Positions 1 to 11,780 are shown, counted from the first letter of the stretch. The stretch is DNA of 64,000 bases from Hysterangium stoloniferum (GCA_015178975.1 WHVD01000001.1:2976001-3040000), one strand, 5' to 3'. Translations and numbers: made by a program. Notes: generated by a model from the letters alone, not told the origin.

Positions 1-1061
1 CTAGGTCTACTCGCATTTGGCGATGACGGACCTGCCAAATTCTCCGCCATAGTGAGCGTCGGCCGGAGGAGTGGCCTACCTCCCTCTGAATTCGGGGGAA
101 ACACCCGTGTCCCAGGAAGCTCCTGCACAAACCGAATAAATCGACCGAGATAGGAAAATCCTGCAGCCTCGACGACAGCCTGGGCATGGGCGCGGACGGA
201 CTCTGTCGGATTTGGGTGCTCGAGGAGCACATAGTCGGGAGCTAGATGTGTACGTTGCTGGTGGTACGCTGCATGCCATGAGAGGAAACATGTACGGTGT
301 GCTACATGTTTTTGGGGGGCGAGAGAGCAAAAGGCTTCTAGCGGTCCCAGAGCATCTAGTGCAGACGAGGCTGTGGCCATAGAAGACAAACTTGATATCG
401 ATTGTGACATGGGATTATCAGCCCCTGCGCCGGCACAGATCAGACATTCCTCGTCATCTTCATCATCATCACGAGGTCGCAAGTCATGACCTCGGACATA
501 GACTTCTCCCAAGAGAGACTTAATTTGGGCTTCGCGATGTTTCTTAAGCCGATCGACCACCATAGACACTGAAACGCGCTGCGCTTCGTGGATCAGGGAG
601 AGAACGACCGTAGAAAACGCCAAATGGGTCAATTTAACAGAATTGGAAGAGGATGTTGGGCGCGGTATGGGAAATGTTGCTAGGAAAGGAGAAAGTAAAT
701 AGGGTAGTAGGGGCTGCTTGAGCAGATGTAATGCAATGAAGGCCGTCTAAACGAATAAGGATGTTATAAATTGAAGTCGATCCGCATCAATCAAGGCCCT
801 CACCGTAATGTCGACGACGCCAAGACATGCCCGCTCTTTATCATCTATTTCACCGTCTTGCCTACCATTTCGGGTAAGCCATGCGACTATCCTGTCTCTC
901 CAGGAAGCATCAGAGGAGAGCGGGGGTGGTTCATAGGTGTCCTCATCCTGCTGCCTCCTCAGACCTGGAGTGAGAAGAACGGTACGGATTTGTGTGAGCC
1001 CTTCCACCCATGAAGCCAAGGCAAATGCGAGCGTCGCAGTTCTGACGCCTGAACTACTCAT
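1..1061 (-). CDS. Partial membrane protein with RING-like Cys/His cluster
   Basis: The gene runs off the left edge, so its C-terminus is missing. Exon 1 is 804-1061 (ATG at 1061) and exon 2 is 1-746. The 57-nt intron 747-803 has a GTGAGG donor and TTTAG acceptor and keeps the frame. A possible upstream GTG codon at 1133 is not used as the start. Exon 2 opens with a hydrophobic stretch rich in Leu/Pro (around FIALHLLKQPLLPYLL) that could span a membrane. A second hydrophobic patch is followed by a basic helix and then an acidic run. After that comes a cluster of spaced Cys and His (ECLICAG, then FCSLAPQKHVAHRTC, then FLSWH), which resembles a RING or RING-variant finger. I do not recognise the exact family. 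A membrane-anchored E3-type protein is an inference from this layout. The acidic insert makes the finger spacing longer than in canonical RING domains. Confidence 0.6.
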
Positions 1062-1428
1062 GAGTGACCAGACAGAGACTAATGGCACGAAAATCACGCG
1101 GAATGGCTCCGAGTCCAAGCCTCTGGATTTCACACTCTCGCTGTATACTTCATACTTATTGGTTCAATTTCTTCTTCTTTTCTTCTAATTATATCTGGAT
1201 ATGACACACTTCAGATTTCTTAAAGGTATCGTCCGTGTCTGAACTTCCAAAATGTATTAGTACCCTATTGGCCAATATCCCATGCTTTGGCTTGGTCATC
1301 TTTTGATGATGACCATAGTCATATCGACGACAGACACCAATCACTCACTCTACATCTCACTGAATACCACTCACGGAATATCGCGTTGTATAAAGAGCTA
1401 GACATCCACTTTATTTATTTATCTTTGA
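1062..1428. other. Intergenic spacer between two minus-strand genes
   Basis: This 367-bp stretch separates the end of the RING-finger gene from the start of the partial membrane-protein gene. It should hold the latter's promoter. I see no conserved ORF, RNA gene or repeat in it. Confidence 0.5.
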
Positions 1429-2800
1429 TTATTGTCTACTTCGCTTGCTGGCGCGTGCTGCTACCAACTGTTCCAGCCTCTGTCGTTTAATATACGAAGG
1501 TGACTGTGGAAAAGATACTGAATCCTCGAGAGGTAAAGGGGTTAAAGGTGAACTGGGGTCGTTGTCTTCCTCTCCCCCGCTGACTTCGTTAGTCTGCTCA
1601 TACTCAAAAGTTGCCCTCGAACTATGATGTTTAATTGTCATGATGGATGTAATTGAAAAGACTATTTTACGAACCCTTGTGAAATAAAGTCTTCTTCCGC
1701 TTCCTCTTCATCGGTGTCTTCCGCCCCGCGACGGTCAAGCCTGTCCCAAGCTTGTGCAACTTTCAGAAGCCGATCCCATCGTTCTGACTCAGTCATATAA
1801 ATTAATCCTAGATCCTCCCTGGGACACTTCCTACGGCACTGAGGGCACTCTACAGTCTCGTCTGCACCAATTGAAATTTTTGGGAGACACTCGTCACAAA
1901 TGAGGTGCTCGCAGGTGAGACTGTCAGATAAATTAAACGAGAGGAATTTTATGTGCGGGTGATATCACCAACCTAGAACACTTTTTTAGCTCCAATTTTT
2001 CCAAACAAATTGGACATGTTTCCTCTCCCCCCTCTGCAAGGGTTGTAACAAGCATAAGATCAGTGAATTTGCGAAGTAACTGCACTCCATTTAACAATCC
2101 TCAATTTTCGAAAAAAAATTTGTGGACTGACCTTTCGCATTCTTTGTGGTGTATCCCGTTCGTCCTCACTGAGTAGAATGGCTTCACCAAGTAAATCGGC
2201 GGCCTCTGCCTTCAGTTCTTTTGCTCGCATCTTGGTTAAGCAGGTACGTCATCCCTATTCCCACAAAAAAACAAAGAAATAAAGATGTCTCACTTTTTCA
2301 ATTTGCCTGCGATACTTCTTATTGCTCTGATTGAAGCGCTGCGGTATTGATGGATGAGCTTTTTGGTGAAATAATAAAACCCTCACAACCTGCAAACTTG
2401 CAATAGTATTTTCCAAAGACTTGACGGATGCGTTTGATGGCCCTGCGAGTGAACCATTTGCAGATCGCTTGGTCGCTACATCTTGCGCTTTAAGCCGTCC
2501 TCTTAGGTCGCTATTCTTCTTGCGCAAGGATTGAAGCTCTTTCTTCATCTGCATTACGCTTTTTTGGATATTACCAATATAGACCTAAGGATGTGTGGAA
2601 ATATCAAGGAGGCACGGTCATGATTCGTTGTGTTTGTAAGATAAGTACTGCTAGAAACTTACATCAATCTCATCTGGGACTCCGTCGGCGTCTTCTTGGG
2701 ATTCGGTGGAAGACCCCATTTCAGATTCATATGGCTCTAATAGCTCCTGTGAGACGGTCTCTTTGACTTTATTCCGTGTTGTTGCTCTGGTCACTGGCAT
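1429..2800 (-). CDS. RING-finger (C3HC4) protein with coiled coil, putative E3 ubiquitin ligase
   Basis: Seven exons are inferred: 2663-2800, 2387-2584, 2294-2326, 2132-2230, 1973-2079, 1675-1920 and 1429-1621, giving about 337 residues. Introns are 52-78 nt with GT..AG borders and every join keeps the frame. The N-terminus (MPVTRATTRNK) is basic. A coiled-coil segment follows (MKKELQSLRKKNSDLRGRL). The C3HC4 RING is CPIC, then a Cys-x-His pair (CEH), ICDEC and finally CPQC. It would bind two zinc ions and recruit an E2 enzyme. After the RING are an acidic tail and a basic C-terminus. The last intron (1622-1674, GTTCGT donor) is the least certain. Without it the protein stops at 1662. Substrates cannot be read from the sequence. 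RING identity is secure, the exact family is not. Confidence 0.8.
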
Positions 2801-3671
2801 CTTGCAGCAGTGCTAACGACAATCGATCTGGGAATACTTGTGGGACTCGCCGAACTCCCGTTTCACGAGTGATCACACATCAAGTGTAGCAGTCTTATGG
2901 TACTTACGGTGCAGAATAATATCCATGTTTTAAGACCTTACAATATTTGGGGGAGTTTGTCTGGTGAGACCCCTCATGTCCATCGGGCTCACTAATAGGC
3001 GTTTACAGGTCTCCACCGTCGTATTAATATTCTTTTGCTGAAATGCTCATGATCGGATGGGGTCACTTCACATTGTGGGGTAGGAATAATGGTGGGAGGA
3101 GGCTTGCGATGTCGATCTGTATGAAAATGACCTCAAGTTTAGAAATATTGTTGGTATATTCATTAGATGTTTGTACTTGTCAACAACTCGCTTGCGATCA
3201 CATTTACAATATCAACTCTCGAGATAATGGCCGGAAGGAATTAATGCTGACTGTCGACCACACCTGTGATCTATTAAATGATGTCGTCTTCACTTCAGGG
3301 ACACGTAACTGCTCACAGCAGCCATTCTTTCATCTGCCAGTGCTTCCTAACCGTGTATTCTTCTGGACATGCTTGCCAAAAGGAACCCAGCCCAAGGCCA
3401 CTGGCGACCATAAGAACGAGAGGGTGTTTTGATACAGTTCAAAATATAATATAGAGGATGCAGCCACCGAAAACATCCTGATGTCATGAACCAGGTGCAG
3501 ACACCCATATTCGAAAGTATTTGTTTATTCTTCTTGCAAGTAGTTACCAGAATCACACAGGTAATTGTGGTATATGCTGAGAAACATAGGGTAACTGATA
3601 TATTTGTCGGAGGGCGGGCTACTCCGTCAGTTCTCCCAATCAAAGCTTCTAAACATCAACCATCACAGTAT
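2801..3671. other. Intergenic region without a supported gene
   Basis: This lies between the start of the RING gene and the stop of the CHCH-domain gene. Open frames exist (for example 3043-3432 on the plus strand) but show no recognisable domain or family resemblance. I treat it as promoter plus 3'-flank. Confidence 0.4.
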
Positions 3672-4285
3672 TTAGTAGGGACGAGCTGCGGCTTGACACT
3701 AGTGAATATTATAAGCATCGACAGACACAAATGAAAGATCACACGGAGACGTACGGCCTTGAGCTGCTCTAGGTACCAAGAGCAACTGTTGACATCACCA
3801 GTCTCGATACACTTTGTGAAATCTCAAAAAAAAAAAATTGTTAGGAGTTTATCACCAATGAAATTTATGCCAGAATACCTTTGGCTTGCAGTTCGCAGGA
3901 CATGGCTTGCGTTTGCTGTTGAACAGGGGCTGCAGGTGCAGGTTGCTCCACCGCCTCAGCAGCTCTTGAACCACCGAACAGCATGCTAGAGAGGCCGTGG
4001 CCAATGGTGCTACCAATGGCAACGCTACCGGCAGTCGCGGCCATTTGAGCAATCATACCAGGCCCTCCACTCGGGGCAGCAGCAGCACCGGGGTGAGGAA
4101 CGGGTGGAGGAGGAGCCTGAGCGGGGACTGGAGGAGCAGCGGTGGTAGACGCAGAGCGTGTCTGGGTCTTTTGAGGTGGGGGAGGAGCCGCCGCACGTAC
4201 AGCAGGACGAGAGCGTGATTGACGCTACAGTAAAAACATCAGAATGATCTTATAGAGGAGGATATTCACGCAAACGTACAGGCAT
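3672..4285 (-). CDS. MIX17: Twin CX9C CHCH-domain mitochondrial protein (MIX17/CHCHD2 family)
   Basis: Four exons are inferred: 4280-4285 (only ATG CCT), 3879-4224, 3755-3822 and 3672-3698, about 148 residues. Introns are 55-56 nt. The basic, Ser/Arg-rich start is followed by a Pro/Ala-rich stretch and a hydrophobic Gly/Ala segment ([16 protein letters not shown]), as in CHCHD2/CHCHD10 proteins. The C-terminus has two exact CX9C motifs: C-ELQAKDFTK-C and [11 protein letters not shown]. The second motif is completed only by joining exons 3 and 4, which strongly supports that 56-nt intron. In this family the cysteines form two disulfides after import through the Mia40 pathway into the intermembrane space. 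The proteins are linked to respiratory-chain function. The gene is divergent to the MBA1-like gene 71 bp away. Confidence 0.9.
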
Positions 4286-4356
4286 TAGTGGTAGTGGGTT
4301 GAGACTGCAAGAATGCGTAATCAACAAGGAGCGCTGGTACAAAAATTCCAATCCCG
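4286..4356. promoter_or_regulatory. Short divergent intergenic region between two mitochondrial-protein genes
   Basis: Only 71 bp separate the start codons of the MIX17-like gene (-) and the MBA1-like gene (+). Both 5' regions must lie in or overlap this stretch, so a shared bidirectional promoter is likely. No clear TATA box is visible. Confidence 0.5.
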
Positions 4357-5443
4357 ATGCGCTCCTTGTTGGATATCCGTAACGTGCTCACCCGTAGCGT
4401 TTCTTTTCTACATTACGCTCAACGAAGGAGTGTTGCACATGACGCCAAACCAATAATACCGAGACGGAAATCGGCCAATATCGATGATTCATCCATCGAA
4501 CAGTCCGTCGATTCTCTGGAACGCGTAAAGTTCCTGATGGAACACAAAATCATAAATTACGATATATGGTCAACTCCCCTTGATTTGCTAGGTATTTACA
4601 TTTTTTTATGCATCATATTGACCATACTCATGCCTTTCCGGAAGATTTGTGCGTTCCCGTCCCTGTATTTACAAAAGGGACGACTCTCCAACGAATCTGG
4701 GCTGCCTTGGAACATAACACGAACAACAGAATATCAAACATCGTCTCGTCAGTGAGAGCAACTTGGATATTTCTAGCATTATCTTAACGACCTTTTCAGG
4801 ATGTATCGAATAGCCGGAAGTCATTCCTTTCCTTGGAATCCCAACGCAAGTCGATTTTCGCCTCAAGTTTTGAGAACCACATCTACCAAACCAAATACAT
4901 GGCTGGCACCATTGCGAGATGCAGCCTTCGACTCGTATAAACAGTTAAATATGGCAGTGGCCAGGTGATATCCTTGTGTCTGTCCTCCGCGAGGCGTTTA
5001 TTGACTATCGTTCAGTAACAATGTTAAAACCATACATCAATTAACAGCAGGCGCCTACAAAAAACGCATGTTGGAGCGGGCAAAAACCCTCCATCGGAAT
5101 GCACCCACCCGGAAGACTTGGCAATTGCATTCCCTTGCTTCGCCGGTGCAGTGTGTCTCCATACGAAGTCAACAAGGCAATTTCGGTAAAGCAGAACTTT
5201 TATTCGGTACACGTTGGTATGTACAAGCGTGCATAAAATTTGACACTTGGCAGGTGCTTGGAATCGTTTGGTTTTACATTATGAAATGCTGATTTAAAGT
5301 CTCAGAGTCTTAGCATTCCTTCTTCATCGAAGCTATCGGCTCCTGAGCCGAAGCGTGTACTGGAATACCTTGTGTTTGAAAAAAGGATGTGGTATGATGA
5401 GCCTTGGGTAGCACGAGATCAACTTTGGCAGGTAATACATAAA
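4357..5443 (+). CDS. MBA1: Tim44-like domain protein, MBA1/mL45-like mitochondrial ribosome-associated factor
   Basis: Five exons are inferred: 4357-4591, 4645-4747, 4800-4964, 5016-5253 and 5300-5443, about 294 residues. The N-terminus (MRSLLDIRNVLTRSVSF..RRS) looks like a mitochondrial presequence. The body includes LERVKFLMEHKIINYDIW and WLAPLRDAAFDSYKQLN. The C-terminus has the pattern typical of Tim44-like/MBA1 proteins: RTWQLHSLASPVQCVSIRS-type strands, then KRVLEYLVFEKRMWYDEPW. In this family the protein docks the mitoribosome at the inner membrane for co-translational insertion. The stop used here is TGA at 5441-5443. An alternative 44-nt AT-rich intron (5432-5475) would extend the protein to a TGA at 5536-5538. 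Its weak branch-point region makes me prefer the shorter form. Family assignment rests on remembered sequence patterns. Confidence 0.7.
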
Positions 5444-5541
5444 TGAAATAATAAATGTATAAATATATATATTAGATGCCATCCAAGGAACGTCCATTTT
5501 CTTTTGAGCGTCTCCTTTACGTCAGCCAAAACTTGTGACCC

Positions 5542-6725
5542 ATGGCCACTGTGCATCCCAGCAGGATGGGACTAATCATTCAAGACTCTAGAGACAACCG
5601 AACGAGAAGTAGGTCGCCCGAATACAATGACTATAGGGGTGATGAAACATCAGCACCATGGAGAGTCCAGGAGAACATGTATCCTGAGCGGAGAGGGAGA
5701 GACAACCGAAACCAGCACTATGGTTCGAATGGTGGAGATTATATACACAGGTCTGTCAACAGTATCAAGCTATACGTTCCATCATCCAACTGATTGCTTC
5801 TGCAGCCGTCAGCAACAACGAGATAGTCGACAAGTATCTATTTGGCCACCATCTCCGAAAGCGCCTGGTCGCGATTTGTGTGTAAACTAATGGTTCTGCC
5901 TTATCTACATGTCTTATATTATATAGATCACCCGGTCATAAATCGCACAAGCGAAGTCGGAAACGTGACAGATCATCTACTCCGTCTTCGGACAGTTCTT
6001 CGTCTGAGGAGGAGCGTAGACGACGAGAGAGGAGGGTGCGTAAGAACAAAGAGAAAGAAGAGAGGCGCGAACGCAGACGGCATCGAGACAAACGTCGGTC
6101 TAGAGCAAGTGGAGACGAAGACGATTCGAGGCAGAGCGCGCGCCGCAGCGCGGATCGCGGACGCAGAACCCGTTCTGTCAGCAACGCACGTTCCGACGAA
6201 GGCAGCGACGAGGATGAATGGGTGGAGAAGGGCACGTCCTCGAGGGCCTTTGTTCCTGTGCCGGTGTCCACGGCTGCGGAAACGACGCAGCAATCAGCCG
6301 CACCCGCACCCGCCAATCCCGACTCCGATGGCGACGTCGGGCCGCAGCCTCTCACAAGAACTTCAAATAGCAAGGTTGACGAGCGGTCGTTCGGTGGCGC
6401 TCTTCTGCGAGGAGAAGGAAGTGCTATGGCTGCCTTCCTCGCAGAAGACACCAATGCTCGTATCCCGCGTCGAGGAGAAATTGGGCTGACTTCCGATGAA
6501 ATTGCAACCTACGAGGCAGTCGGGTATGTGATGAGTGGTAGCAGACACAGACGTATGAATGCGGTCCGTATGCGGAAGGAGAATCAAGTTATTAGCGCGG
6601 AGGAAAAGCGCGGTATTTTGAAACTACAGAAGGAGGAACGGGCTCGCCGCGAGGAAGTGCTGCGGGAGGAGTTCAAGGAGCTCGTCAGTGAAAGGTTGAA
6701 GGCTGTTGTTCCCAAAAAGCCATGA
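5542..6725 (+). CDS. NKAP: NKAP family protein (NKAP C-terminal/SynMuv domain)
   Basis: Three exons are inferred: 5542-5750, 5806-5877 and 5927-6725, about 359 residues, with introns of 55 and 49 nt. The N-terminal half is disordered and rich in Arg/Ser/Asp/Glu (SRDNRTRSRSPEYN; EEERRRRERRVRKNKEKEE), as expected for an RNA-associated nuclear protein. The C-terminal third is the conserved NKAP domain: FGGALLRGEGSAMAAF, then NARIPRRGEIGLTSDEIATYE, GYVMSGSRHRRMNAVR and RKENQVISAEEKR. In animals NKAP acts in splicing and transcriptional repression in the nucleus. A similar spliceosome-linked role is inferred here. The ATG is only 98 bp after the preferred stop of the MBA1-like gene, or 3 bp after its alternative stop, and both genes are on the same strand. 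Confidence 0.92.
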
Positions 6726-9245
6726 TAATACCATTGACTTCCTTCGACCAACATTGAATGTAATATCACGATGTATGATAATTTACTATGTGATGTTTAC
6801 TGCAGTCTAATGTATCTTTTAGTTCTATGTCCCTGAACTTTAGTGTTGAGGATCCTACGTACCTCAGGAAAATATCAAACTCCAAAGTGACAGATTTATT
6901 CATAAGACCTGGAATTCTTAAAAGATCATCACAAGGTGTACACATTCAACCTGTATATTTCGTCTCGGATATGCACACAGACCCCGCCATTCATTGGAAA
7001 TCCAAGACACGTCCCTAGACAGCCCTGAAGATCTGGGAAGAATAATTACTGTCAAATTCCCAAATTATTTTTTCAATGAGGGAAATAATCCAAGAGTAAA
7101 TGGCATCCTGGTTCTTCTTTGTACTAGTCTCGACAAGAAGGGTTCATAAATAAATATGCCCTCTAGAGCCGTCTAGGAGTGCTAGCTAGTTCAGCTAGAC
7201 TAGCTAGAAATACTACCAGTAAGATTTCTCGCAAGAACCTCGGATTGCAGTCGATGGATAGCTGTTTGTTCCAATCAATTGTTATAAAAGCAGCGAGAAC
7301 AGTTGTCTAACTTTACACGACCACGTGTTGGATCCTGTATACATGACAGCAGTTGCTAGACGGAAATGAAGGGAAGAAAGAGCAATAGCCCACAGGAATG
7401 GCTTCATGCGTGCATCCGGACATGAACCAGAGCCATTGAATCTGGGTCTGGTGAGTATGGGCTCATTCATATTTCAGCGCGTTATTGAAGGACAACGTTC
7501 ATGAGATGCATCCACGGGTACCACGGGGTAATTGCCAAGGAACGGACAGTCGAATATAAGGCTCCACAGTCACATGAAACTGGAGGGGGGGAGCCCCGCG
7601 GGTCAGATGCACAATGACGGCCACATACGTCCGCGGCATGGGCAGAAAAATAAGAGTAAGCACTCTAATCGGGGATCCAGGATTAAATTTGCAACGCACC
7701 ATAGCAAGAGCACCTGACCCCATTAGGACCGGGGCAACATATATGTGGTGCGCAACATGCGATTGATTAGGTGTCTCTGTGCGTAAAGCGCGATAAGAGT
7801 CTGTCCAGTACTGGAGGTGTCCTCCAACCGAGGTTGCTTAATTAGGGAGCCTGGAGCTACGTCATAAGTACGAATATTCATGTGGTCCAGTTATACACAT
7901 GTCGCCAGTCTGTAGGAGAATATCTGTCTAGAAGTAACTATTATCCGGATTGACTCTGATTAGATCCGGTATAACTTCAGCTCCCGCTATGGGATTAAGC
8001 CCAGAGCACATGTTAATTATCTATTTTGGATCTCCAAACCCATGCCCCTGCACTGCGCACACGGTTGTAGATTCTCGAAATCATCATCATATGCTTATCC
8101 AGTCCTGATCTTTCCCGGGCCCCCTTTTCTTAAATCTCTATCCAATATCGGTCAGGATTTAGTCGGGATACTTGGGGCTCTTGCCAAGAATCCAAGTTTG
8201 CAACGAGTCCAGAGACTGGGGATTCTGCACTCGTAATGAGAGTCATTAGTCGGTACTAGTCGCAATAGCTCCGTAACTGTAAATACGAATTGCGCATCAG
8301 AGATTTTCTCTAAGAATAGCACTCTTTGGGTTATCGCGAATAAGAACCGATATTGACATGCTTTAAGAGATACCACTGCACGCCAGTAGTTCAAATTGAT
8401 ACACAAGTCGATTCAAAAATACGCGCTTGTGGCGGCAGAAGTATATAGTTGAATATTATAGATTTACGCAAATGAGCTTTGTATTGCGCCTAGGTCCGGG
8501 GTTGGCTCCTGAACCCACAAGAAGGTCACATAACTCACGTGGCGGTCTGAGGAATGAAGCTTTTTATTAAATTTACATATCGGGCATTTTTATAAAATTA
8601 TCATGTTTAGTAGAATTCCAAATGGAGGAGAAAACGCGTACAGGCTACACTAATTGTATTAGCACTGCAAATCTATTTTTATATCATGTCAAATTCCTCG
8701 AAAGCCATCTCAATTCAGAACATATCCCCCCCCACTCTCAAATATGCTCCCGTAACTTGAAATGGATGCACCGATGGGAAACTAACCGTTGAAATGATAA
8801 TGACAACAAACTTCATTCGAGAAGGAACTCGACAAATACCATAAAACTATCATTATTCTGTACAAGACTCGTTACACAGGGTTTTCTCTACAACGCCAAC
8901 GCACTGAACAACAAACACCAACTGAGAAATGAGCTTGTGAAGATGAAGTAGGCGGCGCAGACAAATTCGGAATTGAGGGCTAGATAATGACAATGTCAGA
9001 TAGCGAACGAGTAGTAGTGCTACTCGGGTATGGTATATGGTGAGTGGAAACAACAGCGTTTGAAATACAGTCTTCGTGACCTGGTTGGATTGGTTGTACT
9101 CGGTCGGTCGGTCGGTGGAGTGGATTAGGGGATCGGTGGCAATGCGTGTTGGTGCTTAATATATTAATATTGATCGTGCGTCATGTCAGTCGGTGAATTC
9201 CGGGGTTGCCGTGGTGGTATCATATCTCCATCTCCATCACAGGTA
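6726..9245. other. Long intergenic region, no gene supported
   Basis: About 2.5 kb between NKAP and the kinase-like gene, containing the 3' flanks of both (they converge). Short open frames in all directions show no domain, and I see no RNA gene. A near-palindrome lies near 7183-7208 and a short GGTC tandem near 9104-9118. It may be decayed transposon sequence, but nothing in it is recognisable. Confidence 0.4.
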
Positions 9246-10566
9246 TCAGGCCTCCCTCGCCATAAAATCCTCTCTCATTAGCCGTCGCCGTTCCTCAACA
9301 ACCTTCAAATACTCCGCAATGCGCTCGCCAAAAACGTCGCACTCATCCACACCGGGCGGCATCTCTGCACGCATTTGGCTCTTTTGGTCCACATCAACAA
9401 GACCGCCCAAATCTATGCAATATAATATCATCCCGAAGGAATATGCATCCGCGAGAAGGGGATCGGTGCATTGCGCGCGGAGAATTTCCGGGGCAGTGAA
9501 TGGTCGTGTACCGGGATGGATTTGCTCTATCTTAAGCCTAGGCGTGAGGGTGGGCGATGCAGATGGGGAGGCACCTAGCTGGAGAGTGATGGTGCGAGAG
9601 TTGGAGCGGGAGGGGAAAGCGAAAGCTTGTGATGCACTGTGCGCCGCTGGCGGCGGTGCAAAGACGGAGAAATCCGGCTCGGGAGGTGGATCGGAAGGAG
9701 AGATAAAGGTAGAGTTTATGCTTGTCGAGCGGCCGAAATCGAGGATTTTGAGTGTGTTTGTGCGAGTAACGAGCACGTTGAGAAGGGATAGATCACCGTG
9801 AGACAGGCCAAAGGAGTGCAAGTATGTCAAGCCGTCCAGCAACTGGTCGTGCATATCAATTTTGGTGCGCTTGTCCAACTGGCCAGCACGCAAGACATCA
9901 AGGAGGCTACGGCCCTCAATAAACTCGAGAACCATACCTACGTCGTCTAAAGAGCCTAAATATGCGGGAAAATTGCGGTGGAACTGGATAGTTGAATACA
10001 CGCGGAGCTCGGCTAAGAACTGGGCCATGACATCGTTGGCGTTAGTCTGCATCTCGCCATTGATCTCGATCTGGAGAATGTCGGGTTTTTTAACGATGCA
10101 TTTGAAAAGCTCAGACGTTGACCCTGTGGCGATGGGTGCAAGATGAGCTGTAGGGTGTTGGGGAGCTGGGAAGGGAAAGGGTGGGGGGGCCGGAATAAAG
10201 GGTGAGGAGGGTGGATGTGCGAATATGGAAGAAGGGTGAAGTGGCTGGTGGAAGTGAGGTGGTGATACATCGACGGGCGGCCGTTCGATGGTGATTGGCT
10301 TGACAGCGGGGGGATGAGAATGAGATGGAGGGGGGTTTCTTTCAGCATCGTCCTCAACATCAATTACTCCGAGATGTCAGCATAGAAAGCCATAGACTTT
10401 AAATTGAAAGGAACTCACGCCACCAATTATGCTTGCTGGTGAGGGTGATTCTTTGTCCCTTTCCAGCCTTTTGTAGACCAGCTGAAGACTTGCGCTTAAG
10501 GGTGGGAGTAGTTGAGCCATGGCCATGAGAAGATACAACTGCGGCAGTGCTCATCGCAGAAACCAT
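9246..10566 (-). CDS. Protein kinase-like protein with Pro-rich N-terminus
   Basis: Two exons are inferred: 10419-10566 and 9246-10366, joined over a 52-nt intron with a GTGAGT donor, about 422 residues. The first 125 residues are low-complexity and Pro/His/Ser-rich. The kinase fold starts near residue 126 with a degenerate glycine loop (IATGSTSELFKC). It continues with VLEFIEGRSLLDVL, the catalytic loop HGDLSLLNVLV (residues about 239-249, HRD replaced by HGD) and LDFGRS (DFG about 259-261). A 60-residue Ser/Pro-rich insert separates DFG from the APE-like motif FTAPEILR, followed by DAYSFGMIL. The HGD form is common among small fungal kinase-like proteins of the aminoglycoside-phosphotransferase/FunK1 type. 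Activity and substrate are not predictable. The annotated ATG is followed four codons later by a second possible ATG. Confidence 0.8.
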
Positions 10567-10812
10567 GGATTATCGGATGTGGTGGTGGTTGTGGGAAGAG
10601 AGCTTTAGGGGTGAGGTGGAACGGAAAGAAATGTGGACCAGAAGGCAGCTTTAAGCGTGTGGCGGATAGACGCCGGTTGTTTTTGGCTATGACGAGTCTA
10701 TTGGCCAAGTTTCTCTTGGCAAGAAAGAGGCTGCTTTTTAATAGCGATTGGACCAAGATAGATCCATTCTTCTTCCGGTTCTCTTATCATTGAAAGGGGT
10801 AAATAACGACAT

Positions 10813-10870
10813 GGTTGTAACTGCCTATTAACAATTAATATTGTTAAGAAATAGGTCAATAGTTACAACC
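10813..10870. repeat. Palindromic foldback sequence
   Basis: The outer arms GGTTGTAACT and AGTTACAACC are perfect inverted repeats. Inside them are CCTATT/AATAGG and a central CAATTAATATTG palindrome. The whole stretch can fold into a hairpin of about 58 nt. It could be a remnant of a foldback element or a structured regulatory site upstream of the kinase-like gene. Confidence 0.5.
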
Positions 10871-11780
10871 GTGCGTGCGTGAATCGTCATAGAACGTCCC
10901 CAGATTACTCCGTCCCTGGATAAAATATCGCTTGGCACCTTGTCCGAGCATCGCGAAATCATATCCTACCAGGTTCTTCGTAATAGAATCGTTTGTGCTA
11001 AACCTGGAATAATTACGAACCATACCCAATAATTTCTCTGAGGTTTTTATCTTGACAGAATTATTCTAATAAATAATTTCTGGTTCATACATTATTCTCT
11101 GAGAGTCATACAATTTTTCAAACGTCTGATGGATCATAGCCGGAGGATCATAGAATTTTATGATGCGTAAGTAGTTCCCAGTTTCCAAACTGTTGGTGCT
11201 ATTTTGTCATAACTTACTAACTCTCCAAGGTGGAATAGCGTAACGGCTGTAACGGCCCAAGCGGGAATGCGAACTAGTGTAGTCAGCAACGGATCCTGTC
11301 TCAGTGCGCCGGTTCAAAGCCTTCCCCTCCAGATAATTTGGTTTCGTCTAAGTTCTCCGCTCGGCAACGCAGTGGTTGGGCTTCGAGTAAGGAGCTGTTG
11401 ATCGGTCAGGGAAGTCATTCCGCAGCCGCAACAGTCCGCCGAGTTAGTCTAAGGAGACCAGGAGGTGTCTTCCAGTCGCGCAGAGGCACCGTGCAATTCG
11501 CAGACTCTTACTTTTTTTTCTTTTCCCCAGAAGTGTTGATTCTGTCGGGTTGTGTGGGGGGATAAAGATGACTGACTGCACGGCAATGACGAGCCTTGTA
11601 TCTATGGTGCTAGTCCATCTCCTTTAGGTACATTAAGTGCGTCAATTTATGCTACTTCTAGTGCGATAACAGTACGCGCGCCCTGTGGGTTCAACGCGAT
11701 ACTCTTCCCACTCGTTGGGGGCTGTCAGAAGAGAATCTCATTTGCGCAATGGACCTACTAGCTGTAGGCAAGGCTGGAAC

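Noticed and set aside
3043-3432. 129-codon open frame on the plus strand between two genes
   Set aside because: No domain or family resemblance, Cys/Trp-rich odd composition, no splice partners. Treated as intergenic.
5936-6454. 172-codon open frame antisense to NKAP
   Set aside because: Reverse image of the Arg/Ser-rich coding region. No independent evidence.
11221-11340. tRNA-like boxes (AATAGCGTAACGG and GGTTCAAAGCC)
   Set aside because: No cloverleaf can be folded, the spacing is too long, and acceptor arms do not pair.
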